This document shows, one piece after another, positions 54,103-63,658 of a stretch of DNA of 64,000 bases. This DNA is from Paenibacillus pinisoli (GTDB lineage Bacteria; Bacillota; Bacilli; Paenibacillales; Paenibacillaceae). Position 1 is the stretch's first letter, and each line of letters begins with the position of its first letter. The notes beneath the pieces are model-generated. The model saw only the letters and a list, made by a program, of their open reading frames with translations. It was not told the DNA's origin and searched no databases. Made by a program: the position numbers and the translations under genes. Where the stretch lies: NCBI RefSeq assembly GCF_003605435.1, contig NZ_QXQB01000001.1, positions 620,001 to 684,000 of the forward strand, written 5' to 3'.

Positions 54103-54555
54103 AAAATAATCGCCTGCAGCAGCATGAATTCGACTCATGCAGACAAGAACGCCGCCACATCTTCCAGTTACTTGAAAAAGACATGTACTGCCAATTGACT
54201 TGAGCCTCGCTGTATCGGTCTTCTAAATAAGTCTTATTGCCGCCAGCATGCCTCAGCGGCAGGCTGCCCTCTTCCATGGTACACTTGAACCGCAGATGCA
54301 GCAATACTCTTATTTAAGTTCTAAAACAATTAACAAGGATAGCGCTTATCCAGCTGTTCATATAACGGCCAAACAAAACTTTTTCCCCTTACACTTCGTC
54401 TATATAATGAAGAAATGCTTGTTTTCTGCTGATTAACCCGCTGGATTACGGCAGTCTCGGTCGTCTCCGGAACGCAGGGGGGACAGTACAGTGCGCCGCC
54501 ACAATGGGCGGAATTGGAATATCAGGGTACGAAACATGTACCTCACAGGGTTTTG
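54103..54555. other. Intergenic region without a supported gene
   Basis: About 450 bp between the floT promoter and the pbp promoter. Short frames only, none with an RBS and credible protein. Nothing recognisable was found. Confidence 0.5.
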
Positions 54556-54564
54556 TGCTATAAT
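54556..54564 (+). promoter_or_regulatory. Extended -10 promoter of the class A PBP gene
   Basis: TG-C-TATAAT, with a perfect -10 hexamer, 33 bp before the start codon. A weak -35 only. Confidence 0.6.
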
Positions 54565-54596
54565 GGTTATGCTATTTTGGAGGAGGAGTTATTCGC

Positions 54597-57500
54597 ATGC
54601 AAGAAGATCGTCAACCATCGCCGAAGGCATCATACAGCAGATGGCGATTATTCGGCTTGGTATCATTCATTACCGTAAAATGGATTGTTTATTTTGGCAT
54701 AATTTTCGGCTTGCTGGCTGGCGGCGTCATGACCGGTTACGTAGCCGCGCTCGTCAAAGATGAAGAAATTCGGCCGCAGAGCGTCATTCAGAACAAAGTC
54801 GGCGAATATTCCATGACCGGCTACGTGTACTTTAGAGATGACTCGCTGGTCGGACAGCTCCGTACCGATGAGGACCGGATCGTCATTACATACGACGAAA
54901 TTCCGCAATCCGTCATTGACGCCCTGCTTTCTACGGAGGACAACAAGTTTTTCGAGCATGAAGGCGTTGATATCAACGGTCTCGGACGCGCCGTAAAACA
55001 AAAGCTTTTTAATGAAGATACGCAGACCGGCGGCAGTACGCTGACACAGCAGCTGGCGCGCCGCGTATTCCTGAGCCTCGACAAAACCGACAGCCGCAAG
55101 ATCAAAGAGATCTTCCTGTCGCTGCGCATGGAGCGTTATCTGACGAAAGAAGAAATATTGGCGGCTTACCTTAACAAAATGCCGTTCGGCAATGGCTCCA
55201 ACGGCTATCAAGTATTCGGCATTAAAGCGGCTGCTAAAGGCATATTCGGCATTACCGATCTGTCCAAGCTTAATACAGCCCAGTCCGCTTACCTGGCAGG
55301 CTTGCCGCAGCTGCCTTCGCTCTACACGGCCTTCACCGGCTCAGGCAAGTTCAACGAAGCCGGATTCGAGCGTGCGACGAAACGCCAGCAGCTCGTATTG
55401 AAGCGCATGATGGAGACGGGAAGGCTGACTCAGCAGCAATATGAAGAAGCGCTGAAGTTCGATATCCGCTCTTCTCTTGCTCCGCCGAGCGAGAAAGCTT
55501 ATACGACTTATCCTTACCTAATGCTTGAAGCCGAGCGTCAAGCAGCGGAAGTGCTGCTCATGCAGAGCAACCCGGCATTGACCAAAGCCGACCTTCGCAA
55601 GAAAGAGAACGCTGCCCAGATCGAGGAAGCGCGCGAGCAGCTGCTCCGCGGCGGCTATCATGTCTATACGACGATCGACAAAGATGTCTATACGATTATG
55701 CGTGAGGTTGCAAGCAATGAAAACAACTTCACACCGTACAGCGAGAAGAAGGGTATCGAGCAGATCGCAGGCGTCATGCTGGATCACAAAACCGGTGCCA
55801 TTATCGGCATGCTGGAGGGCCGCGACTTCTACGAGGAGCAGATGAACTTTGCGACTCAAATGATTCGTCAGCCGGGCTCCACAATGAAGACGCTGGCTGC
55901 CTATTTGCCGGCGATCGATGCGGGCATCATCCAGCCGGGAAGCATTATTGACGATGCTCCGATCGTGCTGAAGGACGGTCAGAAGGGCTTCCATATCCCA
56001 ATGAACGTAACGAACAAGTTCAGAGGACTTGTCACTGCACGCGATGCGCTTAACCGCTCGCTTAACCTGCCGGCTCTGAAAATCTTTAACGAAGATGTAA
56101 CGATCGAAAAATCATGGGAATTTGTAAGATCGCTGGGCATTACAACCTTGCAGCCTGAGGATGCTTATTCCCAGACTGGTGTTATCGGGGGTCTGCGCCT
56201 CGGCGTATCGGTCGAAGAGATGACCAATGCTTACGGCTCTATCCCGAATCAGGGCGTCTTCCAGGACGCATATATGATTCAAAAGATAACGGATGCGAAT
56301 GGCAAAATTATTTATGAGCACAAAGAACAGCCAAAGCGTGTCTTCTCTGAGCAGACCGCTTTCCTGATGACGGATATGCTGAGGACGGTAATCTCCGATC
56401 CTTCCGGCTCCGGCCATCAAGTATCCAAGCAGTTCAAGCAATACGGCAAAATTCCGGTCGCAGGCAAAACCGGTTCCACTCAAAGCTACGGCGACGTATG
56501 GTTCATGGGCTTCACGCCTGACGTCACGCTTGGCGTATGGGCGGGCTATGAGGAGCAGGTCAATTCCCTCTCCAACAACGGCCAGACCCGCGCACGCTCC
56601 ATCTGGACGATCATCATGAATGAGCTGACGGAGCGAAAGCCGGAGATGTTCGTAACCGACAAATTCCCTCAACCGGAAGGCGTCGTGAAAGCCACAGTCT
56701 CCAAGGCAAGCGGACTGCTGCCTACGGATTTGACCAGATCCGCAGGGCTGCTGGTGACCGACTGGTTCAACAGACAATATTTGCCGAAGAAAGCGGACGA
56801 CGCGCTCGTCAGCATGAAATACATTACGTATGAAGGCATCAACTACGTTCCTAACGAATTGACGCCTGACGATATGCTGAAGGAAAAGATCGTTATTAAG
56901 CGCAAGAAGCCGCTTGATGTACTGATGGACGAAATCAAGGAAGCGCAATCCAAGCTTCCGGCCAAAAACAGAAGGCCGCTTGAGGTGTACGTGCCGATGG
57001 ACGCGCAAAATGACGCGCCTTCGAAGACCGATCCGCGCACCGATGACGGCGCGGCGCCGCAGACGCCGCCGGATGCGAAGCTCAGCTCTTCCGGCTCAGG
57101 CGATATTACGATCACCTTCGGGGCAAGCAAATCGCCTGACGTGGTCGGCTACAGGCTGTACCGTTCTACAAACCAAGCGGACTATGCGAAATTCGGCGCA
57201 TCGATACTGCTTGGAGACGAAACGAAGTTCAGCTTCAAAGCATCGGACAAAGAAGCGGCAACGTATTACGTCGTAGCTGTAGACGTCGTCGGCAAAGAAT
57301 CAGCGCCAAGCGCCATCATGAGCTACGGCACGGTGCAGCCGGAGCTGCCTGAAATTCCAGGCGTGCCGGGCATCCCTGGCGGCGGTGACAACGGAGGAAA
57401 TAACGGGAATAACAGCGGCAGCGAGACAGGCACACCGCCATCCGCGCCGACCGGCCTTAAAGCGGAAAGCTCAGATCTAAGCGTTCTGCTAAGCTGGGCT

Positions 57501-57698
57501 GCCAATCCCGTCTCCGATCAAGTGACGCTGTACAATATCTACTACAGCGCAGGCAACGACGGCAACTACATTAAGCTGGGCACGACTTCACAGACCAGCT
57601 TCGAGCATCTGTCCCCGCTATCCAGCGGAAGCTATCAGATTACGGCAGAGAACAGCTCAGGCGTATCATCGCCATCGGCGAAAGTCACGATCAATTAA
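54597..57698 (+). CDS. Class A penicillin-binding protein 1A with fibronectin type III repeats
   Basis: 1033 residues. Cytoplasmic tail, one span (about 27-50), GT51 glycosyltransferase with EDNKFFEHEGVD (about 114-125) and GGSTLTQQLAR, transpeptidase with RQPGSTMK (active Ser about 428) and KTGST (about 624). After a linker, two fibronectin type III-like domains (about 820-915 and 945-1033), separated by a Gly/Asn-rich linker (GGGDNGGNNGNNSGS). It polymerises and cross-links peptidoglycan; the Fn3 repeats are probably wall-facing spacers. GGAGGAGGAG lies eight bases before the ATG. Single gene. Confidence 0.93.
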   Translation: MQEDRQPSPKASYSRWRLFGLVSFITVKWIVYFGIIFGLLAGGVMTGYVAALVKDEEIRPQSVIQNKVGEYSMTGYVYFRDDSLVGQLRTDEDRIVITYDEIPQSVIDALLSTEDNKFFEHEGVDINGLGRAVKQKLFNEDTQTGGSTLTQQLARRVFLSLDKTDSRKIKEIFLSLRMERYLTKEEILAAYLNKMPFGNGSNGYQVFGIKAAAKGIFGITDLSKLNTAQSAYLAGLPQLPSLYTAFTGSGKFNEAGFERATKRQQLVLKRMMETGRLTQQQYEEALKFDIRSSLAPPSEKAYTTYPYLMLEAERQAAEVLLMQSNPALTKADLRKKENAAQIEEAREQLLRGGYHVYTTIDKDVYTIMREVASNENNFTPYSEKKGIEQIAGVMLDHKTGAIIGMLEGRDFYEEQMNFATQMIRQPGSTMKTLAAYLPAIDAGIIQPGSIIDDAPIVLKDGQKGFHIPMNVTNKFRGLVTARDALNRSLNLPALKIFNEDVTIEKSWEFVRSLGITTLQPEDAYSQTGVIGGLRLGVSVEEMTNAYGSIPNQGVFQDAYMIQKITDANGKIIYEHKEQPKRVFSEQTAFLMTDMLRTVISDPSGSGHQVSKQFKQYGKIPVAGKTGSTQSYGDVWFMGFTPDVTLGVWAGYEEQVNSLSNNGQTRARSIWTIIMNELTERKPEMFVTDKFPQPEGVVKATVSKASGLLPTDLTRSAGLLVTDWFNRQYLPKKADDALVSMKYITYEGINYVPNELTPDDMLKEKIVIKRKKPLDVLMDEIKEAQSKLPAKNRRPLEVYVPMDAQNDAPSKTDPRTDDGAAPQTPPDAKLSSSGSGDITITFGASKSPDVVGYRLYRSTNQADYAKFGASILLGDETKFSFKASDKEAATYYVVAVDVVGKESAPSAIMSYGTVQPELPEIPGVPGIPGGGDNGGNNGNNSGSETGTPPSAPTGLKAESSDLSVLLSWAANPVSDQVTLYNIYYSAGNDGNYIKLGTTSQTSFEHLSPLSSGSYQITAENSSGVSSPSAKVTIN

Positions 57699-57733
57699 TA
57701 TAGGATGAAGCGGTAAAGAACCGCTATCCGCAG

Positions 57734-57769
57734 TAAAATAGCGCCTCCTCTCGGGGGCGCTATTTTTTG
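57734..57769 (+). terminator. Terminator of the PBP gene
   Basis: AAAATAGCGCC pairs with GGCGCTATTTT; six T follow. Confidence 0.9.
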
Positions 57770-57820
57770 CATGCCAACAAATTCTGGTGTGTCTCCCCTA
57801 TGCAATTTTTCGATGGATGT

Positions 57821-57865
57821 AAAAAGAAGCCTTCAAATCCACGTATGGATTTGAAGGCTTTCTTT
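57821..57865 (-). terminator. Terminator of acsA (symmetrical)
   Basis: AAGCCTTCAAATCC and GGATTTGAAGGCTT form a perfect 14-bp stem with a six-base loop. T-rich on both sides (TTCTTTTTAC on minus, TCTTTTG on plus). Confidence 0.85.
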
Positions 57866-57870
57866 TGGGC

Positions 57871-59595
57871 TTAATCTTCAATTGTGGACAGATCCCCTGT
57901 CGGCAGGTTAAGCTCCCATGCCTTCAGGACCCTCCGCATAATCTTGCCGCTGCGTGTCTTTGGCAGCTTATCCTTGAATTCAATCTCTCTTGGCGCCGCG
58001 TGAGCGGACAGGCCGATTTTCACGAACTGGGAAATCTCTTTCTTCAGCTCTTCGGACGGCTCATAGCCTTCGCGAAGCGCGATAAAGGCTTTAATAATCT
58101 CTCCGCGCATTGGGTCAGGCTTGCCGATGACGCCAGCTTCCGCTACAGCCGGATGCTCAACCAGCTTGCTCTCGACCTCGAATGGCCCTACGCGCTCGCC
58201 TGCTGTATTAATGACATCGTCGATGCGGCCTTGGAACCAGAAGTAGCCATCCTCGTCCATATAAGCGGAGTCGCCGGATACATACCAGCCCTGAAGACGG
58301 AAGTATTCCTCGTACTTGGAAGGATTGTTCCAAATTTTGCGCATCATGGACGGCCATGGCACGCGAATGGCCAGATTGCCCATACGGTAAGGCGGAACTT
58401 CATTGCCGCTGTCATCGATAATCGCCGCTTGTACGCCTGGCAGCGGCTTGCCCATGGAGCCCGGCTTGATATCCATGCTTGGATAGTTGCAGATGAGCTG
58501 TCCGCCCGTCTCTGTCATCCACCATGTATCATGAATACGCTGATTGTAGACCTTCATGCCCCAACGCACAACCTCAGGGTTGAGCGGCTCGCCGACGCTG
58601 AGCACATGGCGCAGGCTGGACAGATCGAATTGCTTCGACAGGTCGTCGCCCGCTCCCATCAGCATGCGGAATGCCGTAGGGGCGCTGTACCATACTGTAA
58701 CTTTATATTTCTGGATAACGCTGTACCAATCGCTAGGGCTGAATCGTCCGCCGCGGATCACATTCGTCGCGCCGTTCAGCCACGGAGCGAATATGCCGTA
58801 GGACGTGCCGGTTACCCAGCCTGGGTCAGCCGTACACCAGTAGATGTCGTCATCCTTCAGGTCAAGGACAACTTGGCCTGTATATTTGTGCTGGACCATT
58901 GCGTTTTGGGCATGGAACACGCCTTTCGGCTTGCCCGTCGATCCGGATGTATAATGCAGTATCAGCCCGTCCTCGCGATCCAGCCATTCAATCTCGGCTT
59001 CGTCAGACATTTGGCTAATTTGTTCTTTGAAATTTACGATGCCTTCTTCAGCCGGAATGTCGTCGCCGTAGACGATAATATGCTTCAGATTAGGCAGCTC
59101 GTCGCGCTTGATTCTGTGCAGCAGCGCAGGGGTCGTAACGATGGCAATCGCCTCGCTGTCCTGCAGTCTGTCCTTGACTGCTGTCTCCATGAAGGCCTCG
59201 AACAACGGGCCTACTACTGCGCCGATCTTCAGTGAGCCCAGCACGCTGAAATAAAGCTCAGGCGTACGCGGCATGAAGATGAAGACGCGCTCGCCTTTGC
59301 CGACTCCAAGCTTGCGAAGGAGGTTGGCGAACCGGTTGGATTGTTTGCTCAGCTGCTCGAATGTATACGATTCATCGCGTTCGCTGTCGCTGTAGTAAAG
59401 CGCTACTTTATTGCCTCTACCGAGCTCGAGATGGCGATCAATCGCTTCATAAGCCATGTTCACCTTTCCCGTCTCATGCCAGCTGAACTGCTTCTCGATT
59501 TGCTCCCATTGGAAGGTTGCTGCCGCTTCTTCGTAATTTTTCAAATTCGGGTTCGTCGCTGTTGCTGGTACACGCTCTTGATGCAAGTTGATCAT
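57871..59595 (-). CDS. acsA: Acetyl-CoA synthetase
   Basis: 574 residues, as in the Bacillus AcsA type. AMP-binding P-loop YTSGSTGKPKG (about 215-225), WWMTETGG, and GRIDDVINTAGERVGP; the conserved acetylation site lies in TRSGKIMRR near the C-terminus. It converts acetate, ATP and CoA to acetyl-CoA. GGGAGAG seven bases before the ATG. Divergent from acuA-acuC, whose products acetylate and deacetylate its active-site Lys. A cre candidate lies right after the transcription start. Confidence 0.95.
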   Translation of the reverse strand: MINLHQERVPATATNPNLKNYEEAAATFQWEQIEKQFSWHETGKVNMAYEAIDRHLELGRGNKVALYYSDSERDESYTFEQLSKQSNRFANLLRKLGVGKGERVFIFMPRTPELYFSVLGSLKIGAVVGPLFEAFMETAVKDRLQDSEAIAIVTTPALLHRIKRDELPNLKHIIVYGDDIPAEEGIVNFKEQISQMSDEAEIEWLDREDGLILHYTSGSTGKPKGVFHAQNAMVQHKYTGQVVLDLKDDDIYWCTADPGWVTGTSYGIFAPWLNGATNVIRGGRFSPSDWYSVIQKYKVTVWYSAPTAFRMLMGAGDDLSKQFDLSSLRHVLSVGEPLNPEVVRWGMKVYNQRIHDTWWMTETGGQLICNYPSMDIKPGSMGKPLPGVQAAIIDDSGNEVPPYRMGNLAIRVPWPSMMRKIWNNPSKYEEYFRLQGWYVSGDSAYMDEDGYFWFQGRIDDVINTAGERVGPFEVESKLVEHPAVAEAGVIGKPDPMRGEIIKAFIALREGYEPSEELKKEISQFVKIGLSAHAAPREIEFKDKLPKTRSGKIMRRVLKAWELNLPTGDLSTIED

Positions 59596-59634
59596 TCTAT
59601 CACTCTCCCATCAAATCTGTAAAACGTTGGTATA

Positions 59635-59648
59635 GGTATGCGCTTTCA
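59635..59648 (-). promoter_or_regulatory. Candidate cre (CcpA binding site) in the acsA leader
   Basis: TGAAAGCGCATACC on the minus strand fits the cre consensus TGWAANCGNTNWCA at all but two fixed positions. It begins 14 bp after the -10 hexamer, so CcpA could block acsA transcription. ccpA lies at the window edge. Confidence 0.5.
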
Positions 59649-59661
59649 AAAATCCTCTATC

Positions 59662-59670
59662 ATTATACCA
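59662..59670 (-). promoter_or_regulatory. Extended -10 of the acsA promoter
   Basis: TG-G-TATAAT on the minus strand, 67 bp before the acsA start. Confidence 0.6.
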
Positions 59671-59708
59671 CAACATCTTTCCTTTCGACTACGCTTTTCA
59701 TTTTCTTG

Positions 59709-59727
59709 ATTGTTTGTTATAAACAAT
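59709..59727. repeat. Inverted repeat in the acsA-acuA intergenic region
   Basis: ATTGTTT-GTTAT-AAACAAT, perfect seven-base arms. It lies between the two divergent genes near the acuA promoter and could be an operator. Confidence 0.4.
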
Positions 59728-59801
59728 AGTAGGAAATAATCAATTTGGAGGAAGAAATAATCAGTTTTCTCGCGACAGTTGAAATGAAAGGGGACCACTG
59801 A

Positions 59802-60437
59802 ATGGAGCACCGAAAGCGGCTGCAGAGAGACATGATTACGACACGTGACAACCACGAGCTGATTATTGAGGGCCCAGTCCCTCCCGAGCGCCTTGCCACA
59901 TATACGATGCACCCGTCGTTAGACGCCTTCCGAAGGCCGAAGGATCAGCATGAAGCGCTTGTAGAGATTGCCGGGCTGGAGGAAGGGCGCATCATTCTCG
60001 CCCGGGAAGGCGAATTGATCGTTGGATATGTGACGTTCCATTATCCGGATGAGCTTGAGCGCTGGTCAGAGGGCGGAATGAAGGATCTGGTAGAGCTCGG
60101 CGCAATTGAAGTCGCTAATGATTACCGCTCTTACGGCCTTGGCAAACGTCTGATCCATATGGCCTTCGCTGAGGAGCAGCTGGAAAATATGATTGTATAC
60201 ACAACGGAATATTATTGGCACTGGGATCTCGAGGGCACAGGCCTGAATGTATGGGATTACCGTACCATGATGGAAAACCTGATGAAATCGGCAGGCATGA
60301 TCTGGTATGCCACCGATGATCCGGAGATATGCTCGCATCCCGCGAATTGCCTCATGGTTCGTATCGGCAAGGAAGTGCCGCTCAGCTCCATCGAGCAGTT
60401 CGACCGAGTCCGGTTCCGCAATCGATTCATGTATTAA
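59802..60437 (+). CDS. acuA: Protein acetyltransferase AcuA
   Basis: 211 residues with a GNAT fold: GRIILAREGELIVGYVTFHYP, LVELGAIEVANDYRSYGLGKRL (the acetyl-CoA loop RSYGLGKR) and MIVYTTEYYWHWDLEGTGLN by segments. AcuA acetylates AcsA and switches it off. AAAGGGGA seven bases before the ATG. Followed by acuC after 36 bp; the Bacillus middle gene acuB is absent. Confidence 0.92.
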   Translation: MEHRKRLQRDMITTRDNHELIIEGPVPPERLATYTMHPSLDAFRRPKDQHEALVEIAGLEEGRIILAREGELIVGYVTFHYPDELERWSEGGMKDLVELGAIEVANDYRSYGLGKRLIHMAFAEEQLENMIVYTTEYYWHWDLEGTGLNVWDYRTMMENLMKSAGMIWYATDDPEICSHPANCLMVRIGKEVPLSSIEQFDRVRFRNRFMY

Positions 60438-60473
60438 GCCGTACATTTTGCAGGGAAAGGAAATGAGCTCAGA

Positions 60474-61652
60474 ATGGTATCAAACGCTGTATTCATTCAT
60501 CATCCCGATTCATCCGGCTATAAATTTCATGATGACCATCCCTTCGATCCGATCCGTCAAGCGTTAACGATCGATCTGCTGAAGGAAGCGCAAGCGCTTA
60601 CGAACGAACAGATCATACGGCCTGATTATCTCATCGATGATGAAATGCTTAAGCTCGTGCACCGTCACGATTATGTGCAAGCCGTCAAGCTGCTGGATAC
60701 AGAAGGCGATCCCCGCAGCAAGGCGGTGCTCGCCGAGCAATTCGGCCTGCAGACGGAAGATACGCCCTTCTTCACCGGGTTGCACAAAGCGGCCAGCGCA
60801 ATTGTAACCGGCTCGGTAGAAGCCGCAGAAGCCGTTATGAGCGGCCGCGCCCTGCATGCTTTTCATCTGGCGGGAGGATTGCATCACGCCTTCCCGGACC
60901 GCGCTGCGGGCTTCTGCGTGTACAATGATGCTGCTATCGCGATTACGCATCTTCGCAACAAGTACAACGCCCGCGTTCTCTATATCGACACGGATGTCCA
61001 TCATGGTGACGGCGTGCAGTGGTCGTTCTATGACGACCCCGATGTGTGCACTTATTCCATTCATGAAACCGGCAAATATCTGTTCCCCGGCACAGGCTAT
61101 GCTTATGAGAAAGGTGTAGACAAAGGCTTCGGAGCCTGCTTCAATGTGCCGCTGGAACCCTTCACGGAAGACGAATCATGGCTGGAGAGCTTTAACGTGA
61201 CGATCCGCAAGGTCATCGAAGCGTTCAAGCCGGATGTCATCCTAAGCCAGCACGGCTGTGACGCCCATGCGTACGACCCGTTGTCGCATATCCATTGCAG
61301 CATGCGGATTTATGAGGAAATCCCCGCGATTCTGCATGAGCTGGCGCACAAGTATACGGAAGGCCGCTGGGTCGCGCTTGGCGGAGGCGGTTACGACATC
61401 TGGCGCGTCGTCCCGCGGGCCTGGGCACAGGTATGGCTGGAGATGACGGATCATCCGCTAGCTGCGATTATCCGTGCGGAGCAAGCAACTGCCCTGCCGG
61501 CTCCTTGGCTGGAGCATTGGAGAGGCGAAAGCCCCGTTCCGCTGCCGGACAACTGGCAGGACGACAGCACCGCCATCCCGCCAATCCCGCGCCGCGACAT
61601 CATCAATGAGCAGAATCGCAACACACAATCCATTGTTATTCAGGATTTATAA
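60474..61652 (+). CDS. acuC: Deacetylase AcuC
   Basis: 392 residues, class I histone-deacetylase-like. Motifs: GGLHHAFPDRAAGFCVYND (active His pair and Zn context), IDTDVHHGDGVQW, THS-type region SIHETGKYLFPGTG, and GCDAHAYDPL, GGGGYD. It removes the acetyl group from AcsA and restores activity. The ATG at 60474 lacks a strong RBS; AAGGA lies about 14 bases upstream, so translation may partly depend on coupling to acuA. Confidence 0.93.
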   Translation: MVSNAVFIHHPDSSGYKFHDDHPFDPIRQALTIDLLKEAQALTNEQIIRPDYLIDDEMLKLVHRHDYVQAVKLLDTEGDPRSKAVLAEQFGLQTEDTPFFTGLHKAASAIVTGSVEAAEAVMSGRALHAFHLAGGLHHAFPDRAAGFCVYNDAAIAITHLRNKYNARVLYIDTDVHHGDGVQWSFYDDPDVCTYSIHETGKYLFPGTGYAYEKGVDKGFGACFNVPLEPFTEDESWLESFNVTIRKVIEAFKPDVILSQHGCDAHAYDPLSHIHCSMRIYEEIPAILHELAHKYTEGRWVALGGGGYDIWRVVPRAWAQVWLEMTDHPLAAIIRAEQATALPAPWLEHWRGESPVPLPDNWQDDSTAIPPIPRRDIINEQNRNTQSIVIQDL

Positions 61653-61698
61653 CGTTATGCTTGCATCATCCGTACGTCGTACCATCTATAGAAGTAAC

Positions 61699-61749
61699 AC
61701 AAATAGCTATCGGCCAAGGGCGCAACGCTCTAGTCGATAGCTATTTTGT
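61699..61749 (+). terminator. Terminator of acuA-acuC
   Basis: ACAAATAGCTATCG pairs with CGATAGCTATTTTGT, with an additional inner GCG hairpin. TTTTG at the end. Confidence 0.7.
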
Positions 61750-61807
61750 TGATGGGAGCCTGCTGCGAAGGACTGTGGCACACATGGCGTTAGTTGCGAG
61801 TAAGTTG

Positions 61808-62858
61808 ATCGTCGTGCCTCACGGCGTTACAGCTCCAATTTCCTGCGTTTTGAACTTGTAACGGTGTCTCGCGACGTTGCAGCTCCAATTTCCTGCGTTT
61901 TGAACTTGTAACGGTGTCTCGCGACGTTGCAGTTCAATTTTGCTGCGTATTGGGCATGTAACGGGGCTACGCGATGTTGCAGCTCCAATCTGCTGCTTTT
62001 TGAGCATGTAGCGGGGCTACGCGACGTTACAGCTCAAATTTCCTGCGTTTTCAGTATGTAACGGTGCCTCGTGGTGTTACAGCTCCATTTCCTTGTGTCT
62101 TTGGCATGTAACGGTGCCTCACGGCGTTGTAGCTCCAATCTGCTGCTTTTTGAGCATGTAGCGGTGCTTATGCGGCGTTGCAGTTCCAATCTGCTGCTTT
62201 TTGAGCATGTAGCGAGGCCTCACGGCGTTACAGCTCCAATTCCTTGTGTCTTTGGCATGTAACGGTGCCTCACGGCGTTGTAGCTCCAATCTGCTGCTTT
62301 TTGAGCATGTAGCGGTGCCTCGCGACGTTGCAGCTCCAATTTCCTGCGTTTTGAACTTGTAACGGTGTCTCGCGACGTTGCAGTTCCAATCTGCTGCGTT
62401 TTGAGCATGTAGCGAGGCCTCACGGCGTTACAGTTCAAATCTGCTGCTTTTTGAGCATGTAACGGGGCTACGCGATGTTGCAGCTCCAATCTGCTGCTTT
62501 TTGAGCATGTAGCGGGGCTACGCGACGTTACAGCTCCATTTCACTGCGTTTTAAGCATGTAGCGGTGCCTCGCGGCGTTGCAGTTCCATTTTGCTGCGTA
62601 TTGGGCATGTAACGGTGCCTCGCGGCGTTGCAGCTCCCTTTCACTTCGTTTTGGGCATGTAGCGGTGTCTCACAGCGTTACAGTTCCATTTTACTTCGTT
62701 TTGGGCATGTAGCGGTGCTACGCGGCGTTGCAGCTCCATTTCACTGCATATTGAGCATGTAACGGCGCCTCACGGCGTTACAGCTCCATTTTACTGCATT
62801 GTGAGCATCCAGCGGTGCTACGCGGTGTTACAAGCTCCCTTTCAGTAATAAGTGGTGT
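61808..62858. repeat. Tandem array of about 21 imperfect 50-bp units
   Basis: The base triplet GTA of the unit recurs at 61858, 61908, 61958, 62008, 62058, 62108, 62158, 62209, 62259 and then every 50 bp to 62759. Each unit has a conserved half with short inverted arms GTAACG...CGTTAC (variants GTAGCG, CGTTGC) followed by CAGCTCC, and a variable half with a few recurring versions (for example CTGCTGCTTTTTGAGCAT or TCCTGCGTTTTGAACTT). One unit has 51 bp. No spacers, so not CRISPR. 50 is not a multiple of 3, so the array is not coding. It lies between the terminators of acuC and mtnN. Confidence 0.95.
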
Positions 62859-62902
62859 TATAGCATGTTACAACGAGCCTTCCCTCCCTAGCCCAAACAA
62901 AC

Positions 62903-62944
62903 ATAAAAAAGCCGCTCTACCGTCGATGATGACGGTAGAGCGGC
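62903..62944 (-). terminator. Terminator of ccpA-mtnN
   Basis: GCCGCTCTACCGTC and GACGGTAGAGCGGC, a perfect 14-bp stem with a six-base loop, followed by TTTTTT on the minus strand. Confidence 0.92.
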
Positions 62945-62953
62945 ACATAAGTG

Positions 62954-63652
62954 CTAGATATGTTTGACCATCTCGTCGATGATCTGATGCGAATGGGTCG
63001 AGGCTTTCACCGTGAATTCCGGAAAATTCACATGGGCGGAGCCGTCAGCCTTGTCGGACATGGAGCGGATGACGACATACGGAATGCCGTTCATATCGCA
63101 TACCTGCGCGACAGATGCCCCTTCCATCTCAGCGCAAGCGCCCTGCAGCTCCTGATGCAGCGACTCTACCGCTTCTCGGCTCGCGATAAACTGATCGCCA
63201 GACAACACTTTGCCCTTCAGGCTGCGGCCCGGGAACAGCTTCTCGCTTGCTGCATACGCAAGCTCGACGAGATGCTTGTCCGCTGCAAACTCAGAACGGG
63301 GATGGAATGGAATGACGCCCTTGGCGAATCCCAGCGGCGTGCAGTCCATATCATGCTGGATGCAGCTCTCGGATACTACGATATCGCCGATGTCCAGCTT
63401 TGGATCCAGCGCACCCGCAACACCCGTGAACAAAACGCAGTCCGCGCCTGCGTCTAGCAAAATTTGAGTACATACCGCGGCGTTGACCTTGCCGACGCCC
63501 GATTTGCAATAGATAACCTGCTTGTCATGCAGGACTCCTTCATAATACGTAATGCCAGCTTTCGTAAATTCCGAAGCGACGGCGACATGCTGGTGAAGAA
63601 GCTCAATCTCCTCCGCCATAGCGCCGATGATGCCGATTTTCGTTATAGCCAT
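62954..63652 (-). CDS. mtnN: 5'-methylthioadenosine/S-adenosylhomocysteine nucleosidase
   Basis: 232 residues. IGIIGAMAEEIELL (catalytic Glu near 13), TGVAGALDPKLDIGDIVVS, ACAEMEGASVAQVC and RSMSDKADG (catalytic Asp) are typical of MtnN. It cleaves adenine from MTA and SAH, feeding methionine recycling and removing a methyltransferase inhibitor. GGGGGAA lies eleven bases before the ATG, overlapping the end of ccpA; the two genes are six bases apart and probably co-transcribed. Confidence 0.95.
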   Translation of the reverse strand: MAITKIGIIGAMAEEIELLHQHVAVASEFTKAGITYYEGVLHDKQVIYCKSGVGKVNAAVCTQILLDAGADCVLFTGVAGALDPKLDIGDIVVSESCIQHDMDCTPLGFAKGVIPFHPRSEFAADKHLVELAYAASEKLFPGRSLKGKVLSGDQFIASREAVESLHQELQGACAEMEGASVAQVCDMNGIPYVVIRSMSDKADGSAHVNFPEFTVKASTHSHQIIDEMVKHI

Positions 63653-63658
63653 TATATA

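Noticed and set aside
62220-62489. 89-codon open frame inside the repeat array (minus strand)
   Set aside because: It arises because 50-bp units cycle through three frames; no RBS and no conserved product.
61808-62858. CRISPR array
   Set aside because: The entire 50-bp unit repeats without unique spacers, and no cas genes are present.
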